DNA of 17,471 nucleotides from Chloroflexota bacterium (lineage in GTDB: Bacteria > Chloroflexota > Limnocylindria > Limnocylindrales > CSP1-4). The stretch spans positions 1 to 17,471 of the forward strand of contig JACQEH010000157.1 of the NCBI GenBank assembly GCA_016200675.1, in the 5' to 3' direction. A program made the translations under genes and the position numbers. The notes below the pieces were generated by a model. The model did not search any database. It had not been told where the DNA came from and worked only from the letters and a program-made list of their open reading frames with translations. Positions 14,574-17,471 of the stretch are shown piece by piece (position 1 is the first letter of the stretch; every line of letters starts with the position of its first letter).

Positions 14574-16702
14574 CAGCGTTCCTCCGTCGCGGTGGCGATC
14601 GCGCGTCGCCGGTTCACTCGCCGTCCGTGCTGGGATCCACCTTCGGGGCCCGCAGCGCCGGGCCTGCCGGGTCTGCCGGGCCCACCGGCTCCCCCGGCGC
14701 CCCCGGGTGCGTCCGCGCGACGTGGCGGCAGCGCGACCACGGCCGCCAGGTTCGGCAGCGGCGCCGTGCGATGGGGAATGGCCATGGCGTCCACGAAGTG
14801 CTCCTGGAAGCGCGGCTCCACCGCGGTCTCGATCTTCTCCACGGTCCGGACGACCCTCTCGATCTCGCCCCGCGCCTCGCCCGACAGGAGCGCGATCAGG
14901 GCGCCCGTGCCCGCGGCGTTGCCGGCGGGGCCGACGTGGTCGAGCGGCGCGTCCGGCACGAGGCCCAGGATCAGGGCGTGCAGCGGATCGATCTGGCTGC
15001 CGAACGCGCCGGCAAGCTCCACGCGGTCGACCGTCTCGATGCCGAGGTGATCCATCAGCAGCCGCGCCCCCGCGTAGAGCGCCGCCTTCGCCAGCTGGAT
15101 CGCCCGGACGTCGTTCTGGGTGATGGCCAGGCGTGGCGAGGACGGTCCGTCGTCGATCCCGGGGCCACCCCCGGCGAGGAGGTAGGCGAACGTCCGGCCG
15201 TCCGGGATGACGCGCTTGCTCCGGGCCGCGGCGCCCCCATCGATCGTCCCGTCGGCGGTGATGACGCCGGCCAGGAACAGCTCCGCGATCACCTCGACGA
15301 TGCCCGAGCCGCAGATTCCGGTGACCCCGCTGCGCCGCGTTGACGCCGCGAACCCGGGCTCGTCGGACCAGCGCGAGGAGCCGATGACCCGGAAGCGGGG
15401 CTCGAGGGTCACGGGGTCGATGCGCACCCGCTCGATGGCACCGGGCGCCGCCCGCTGGCCGCCGCTGATCTGGGCGCCCTCGAAGGCGGGGCCGGTCGGC
15501 GAGGACGCCGCGAGCAGGCGCTTCCGGTTCCCCAGGACGATCTCGGCATTCGTGCCGACATCGACGAGGAGGGTGATCTCGTCGCGCAGGTACGGCGTCT
15601 GGGACAGGATCGCGCCGGCCGCGTCGGCGCCGACGTGGCCCGCGATGCAGGGCAGGAGGTAGGCCCGGGCACCGGGATGGACCGGCAGCTCCAGCTCGCG
15701 AGCCTTCGTCCGGACCGCCCGGTCCGTGGCCAGGGCGAACGGCGCAGAACCGAGCGGGATCGGGTCGATCCCGAGCACGAGGTGATGCATGATCGGGTTG
15801 CCGACGAGGGTCACCTCGAGGATGTCCCTGACGTCGATCCCCGCCCGCTGGGCGAGGCCGGTCACCAGGGATCCGAGGGCATCCCGCACGGCGCGGGTCA
15901 TCTCCACGGCGCCGCCATCGTGGAGCATCGCGTACGAGACGCGGCTCATCAGGTCCTCGCCGAAGCGGATCTGGGGGTTCATCACCCCGTCCGAGGCGAG
16001 GACGGCGCCGTCGGCCAGGTCCGCCAGGTGGCCGGCGATCGTGGTCGAGCCGACGTCGATCGCCACGCCAAGGGCCCGGTCGTGGAGGCCCGGCCAGACG
16101 GCGCTGACGTCGTGCCCGTCGTGGACCGCCACGGTGACCCGGTAGGCGCCCTGCTCGAGGGCCGGTTGGAGGTCCCGGATGACGGCGAGGTCGGCGCGGA
16201 GGTCCGCCAGGCCCCACTCGGTCTGCAAGGCCTCGAAGAGGCGGCTGAGATCGCCGCCCGGGGTCTCGAGGGTGGGGCGCTCGACCTCCACCTCGAAGAG
16301 CCGGACGACGGGATCGATCACGAAGTCCCGGACGGGCACACCTTTCCGGACGACTTGGCGATGGACCTGGCTCTCGGGCGGGACGTCGACGAGGACGTCC
16401 CCGTGGATCGCGGCGCGACAGCCGAGCCGGCGATCCGCCGCGAGCCCCCGGAGGCGGTCGTACTCGGCCTCGTCGGCGCCGCGCCCAGAGAGGTGCGCGC
16501 CGCTCGAGGCGATCCCGTGCTTGGGGAACTCGCCCTCGGCCGGCCGGACCTGGCAGCGACCGCAGAGGCCCCGCCCGCCGCAGACCGAATCGAGGTCGAC
16601 GCCCAGGGAGCGGGCGGCGTCGAGGATGGTGGTCCCGTCGGCGAACCGTCCGCGCCGCCCGGACGGCGTGAAGATCACGAGCGGATCCGCGCCCGCGGTC
16701 AC
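14573..16702 (-). CDS. RACo-like corrinoid activation protein: [2Fe-2S] ferredoxin + ASKHA (DUF4445) ATPase
   Basis: 709 residues from GTG 16702. The N-terminal ferredoxin domain has CX5CX2CX44C (Cys41, 47, 50, 95: CGGRGLCGRC...LGC) for a [2Fe-2S] cluster. A middle domain leads to an ASKHA ATPase with LGVAIDVGSTTIAG (211-224), LLVDVGTNAEIVLG (378-391), GICGSGIVE (462-470) and ELAGAFGSQIDP (562-573). RACo-type proteins use ATP to reduce accidentally oxidised Co(II)-corrinoid back to Co(I). The N-terminal 2Fe-2S layout separates it from RamA, which has C-terminal [4Fe-4S] domains. Homology ends near residue 655; a Gly-X-Y-rich stretch (666-690) and a basic tail follow. It is located between the THF methyltransferase and the MttB homologue and coupled to the latter by TGATG. 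Confidence 0.9.
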   Translation of the reverse strand: MTAGADPLVIFTPSGRRGRFADGTTILDAARSLGVDLDSVCGGRGLCGRCQVRPAEGEFPKHGIASSGAHLSGRGADEAEYDRLRGLAADRRLGCRAAIHGDVLVDVPPESQVHRQVVRKGVPVRDFVIDPVVRLFEVEVERPTLETPGGDLSRLFEALQTEWGLADLRADLAVIRDLQPALEQGAYRVTVAVHDGHDVSAVWPGLHDRALGVAIDVGSTTIAGHLADLADGAVLASDGVMNPQIRFGEDLMSRVSYAMLHDGGAVEMTRAVRDALGSLVTGLAQRAGIDVRDILEVTLVGNPIMHHLVLGIDPIPLGSAPFALATDRAVRTKARELELPVHPGARAYLLPCIAGHVGADAAGAILSQTPYLRDEITLLVDVGTNAEIVLGNRKRLLAASSPTGPAFEGAQISGGQRAAPGAIERVRIDPVTLEPRFRVIGSSRWSDEPGFAASTRRSGVTGICGSGIVEVIAELFLAGVITADGTIDGGAAARSKRVIPDGRTFAYLLAGGGPGIDDGPSSPRLAITQNDVRAIQLAKAALYAGARLLMDHLGIETVDRVELAGAFGSQIDPLHALILGLVPDAPLDHVGPAGNAAGTGALIALLSGEARGEIERVVRTVEKIETAVEPRFQEHFVDAMAIPHRTAPLPNLAAVVALPPRRADAPGGAGGAGGPGRPGRPGAAGPEGGSQHGRRVNRRRAIATATEER

Positions 16703-16737
16703 GTGCCGGCCCTCGCGGTCACGTGCCGGCCCTCGCG
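16698..16737. repeat. 20-bp tandem duplication at the start of the RACo gene
   Basis: gtcacgtgccggccctcgcg occurs twice in direct succession (16698-16717 and 16718-16737), filling the 36-bp gap between genes. On the minus strand each copy holds a GTG and a GAGGG ribosome-binding sequence. The upstream GTG (16722) opens a 7-codon frame (MTARAGT) whose TGA overlaps GTG 16702 as GTGA. Confidence 0.85.
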
Positions 16738-16738
16738 G

Positions 16739-17471
16739 TCACGATCCCGCGACGCTTCCCGCGTCGCCACCGGCCGCGCCGCCGGCCGCGGCAAGGGCGC
16801 GCCGGTTGATCCGCCGGCCGCGTTCCCCGGCCGTGGCCACGCCGTCGGGCCCGCTGCCGAAGCCGGCCGCGGGCATCGGTGGCCGGAAGTCCCGGATCCA
16901 GCGGCCGGCATCGGGGTCGTTGCCCATGAGGACGTCGGCGGCCATGATCGCGGCCTTGACCTCGGCCGAGAGTGGATTGGTGATCGCCGAGGTCAGGCCA
17001 GATGCGATGGCCATCGGCAGGAAGGCGGCGTTGATGCCGTCGCGGTTCGGCAGCCCGAAGCTGACGTTGCTCGCCCCGCAGGTCGAGTTCACGCCGAGCT
17101 CCTCGCGCAGGCGGCGGACGAGGCGGAACACCTGCTGGCCCGCGGTCCGCATCGCCCCGATCGGCATCACGAGCGGGTCGACCACGATGTCCTCGCGGGG
17201 AACGCCGTGGTCGGCGGCACGCTCAACGATCCGCTTCGCGACGGCAAATCGGACGTCGGGGTCCTCGCTGATCCCGGTGTCGTCGTTGGAGATGGCAACA
17301 ACCGCCGCCCCGTACTTCCTGATCAGGGGCAGGACGCGCTCCAGGCGCTCCTCCTCGCCGGTCACGCTGTTGACGAGGGGCTTGCCCTGGTAGACCGCAA
17401 GCCCCGCCTCGAGGGCCTCCACGATCGAGGAATCGATCGACAGCGGGACGTCGACGAGGGACTGGACGAGC
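16739..17471 (-). CDS. Methyltetrahydrofolate:corrinoid methyltransferase (pterin-binding, AcsE/MtgA-like), partial at window edge
   Basis: The last 243 residues are visible; the 5' end is past the right edge. DVPLSIDSS, PLVNSVTGEEERLERVLPLI, KYGAAVVAISNDDTG, DIVVDPLVMPIG and STCGASNVSFGLPNR are the conserved blocks of the dihydropteroate-synthase-like TIM barrel in methyl-THF methyltransferases, including the Asn in the SNVSFGLP motif that assists methyl transfer at N5. In this operon it would pass the methyl group from methyl-corrinoid to THF, as MtgA does in glycine betaine use. The reverse, acetogen-type reaction is possible, but no CO dehydrogenase gene is seen. The C-terminus has an Ala/Gly-rich tail (about 220-243) beyond the barrel. 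It ends 36 bp before the RACo start, across the 20-bp duplication. Confidence 0.9.
   Translation of the reverse strand, partial: LVQSLVDVPLSIDSSIVEALEAGLAVYQGKPLVNSVTGEEERLERVLPLIRKYGAAVVAISNDDTGISEDPDVRFAVAKRIVERAADHGVPREDIVVDPLVMPIGAMRTAGQQVFRLVRRLREELGVNSTCGASNVSFGLPNRDGINAAFLPMAIASGLTSAITNPLSAEVKAAIMAADVLMGNDPDAGRWIRDFRPPMPAAGFGSGPDGVATAGERGRRINRRALAAAGGAAGGDAGSVAGS

Noticed and set aside
13188..15050. 620-codon plus-strand open frame
   Set aside because: It is antisense to the MttB-family and RACo genes; the product is His/Glu/Val/Gly-rich without a domain.

Overview
The window is GC-rich (by eye about 70%) bacterial DNA. Almost all genes lie on the minus strand; the exceptions are one F420-type oxidoreductase gene and some transposase remnants. 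The mix of genes suggests an uncultured Chloroflexota lineage of the Limnocylindria type, with a high-GC actinobacterium as the alternative. The gene types behind this are class III cyclase/ATPase/TPR regulators, DinB and DUF885 proteins, a deazaflavin-type nitroreductase, a non-pyrrolysine MttB with a RACo-type activator, and little Shine-Dalgarno signal at several starts. The taxonomic placement is inference only.

Region 1 (1-4100). A membrane-anchored Ser/Thr kinase gene runs off the left edge. It has an internal frame-shifting deletion that removes the catalytic loop and DFG region. Upstream of it (to its right) is a compact iron-sulfur operon, rrf2 - sufC - sufS, with no sufB, sufD or sufU beside it. 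A promoter overlapping a 29-bp IscR-like palindrome lies ahead of rrf2, which suggests autoregulation by Fe-S status.

Region 2 (4099-8061). Two paralogous adenylate-cyclase-domain genes stand in tandem on the minus strand, separated by a chimeric IS256/IS481 relic on the plus strand. The left paralogue keeps its ATPase and TPR-like parts but lacks the end of the cyclase domain and the linker. The right paralogue keeps the whole cyclase domain but is cut off before the ATPase. Both share a 32-nt upstream element.

Region 3 (8061-11105). A DinB-family gene and a DUF885 peptidase-like gene lie on the minus strand. A deazaflavin-dependent nitroreductase-family gene diverges from them.

Region 4 (11106-12130). 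This has a 447-bp stretch without a recognisable gene, holding a 204-bp inverted-repeat element and GC-rich repeats. It is followed by a second DinB-family gene and a perfect-phase 16-bp tandem repeat of 8 units.

Region 5 (12116-17471). A tightly packed minus-strand operon for corrinoid-dependent C1 metabolism. In transcription order it encodes a methyl-THF:corrinoid methyltransferase (partial, at the right edge), a RACo-like 2Fe-2S/ASKHA corrinoid activator, a non-pyrrolysine MttB-family methyltransferase, and methylenetetrahydrofolate reductase. Together these could demethylate an unknown methylated amine or ether-like substrate, pass the methyl group to THF and oxidise it. The corrinoid protein itself is not in the window and probably lies just upstream, beyond the right edge.
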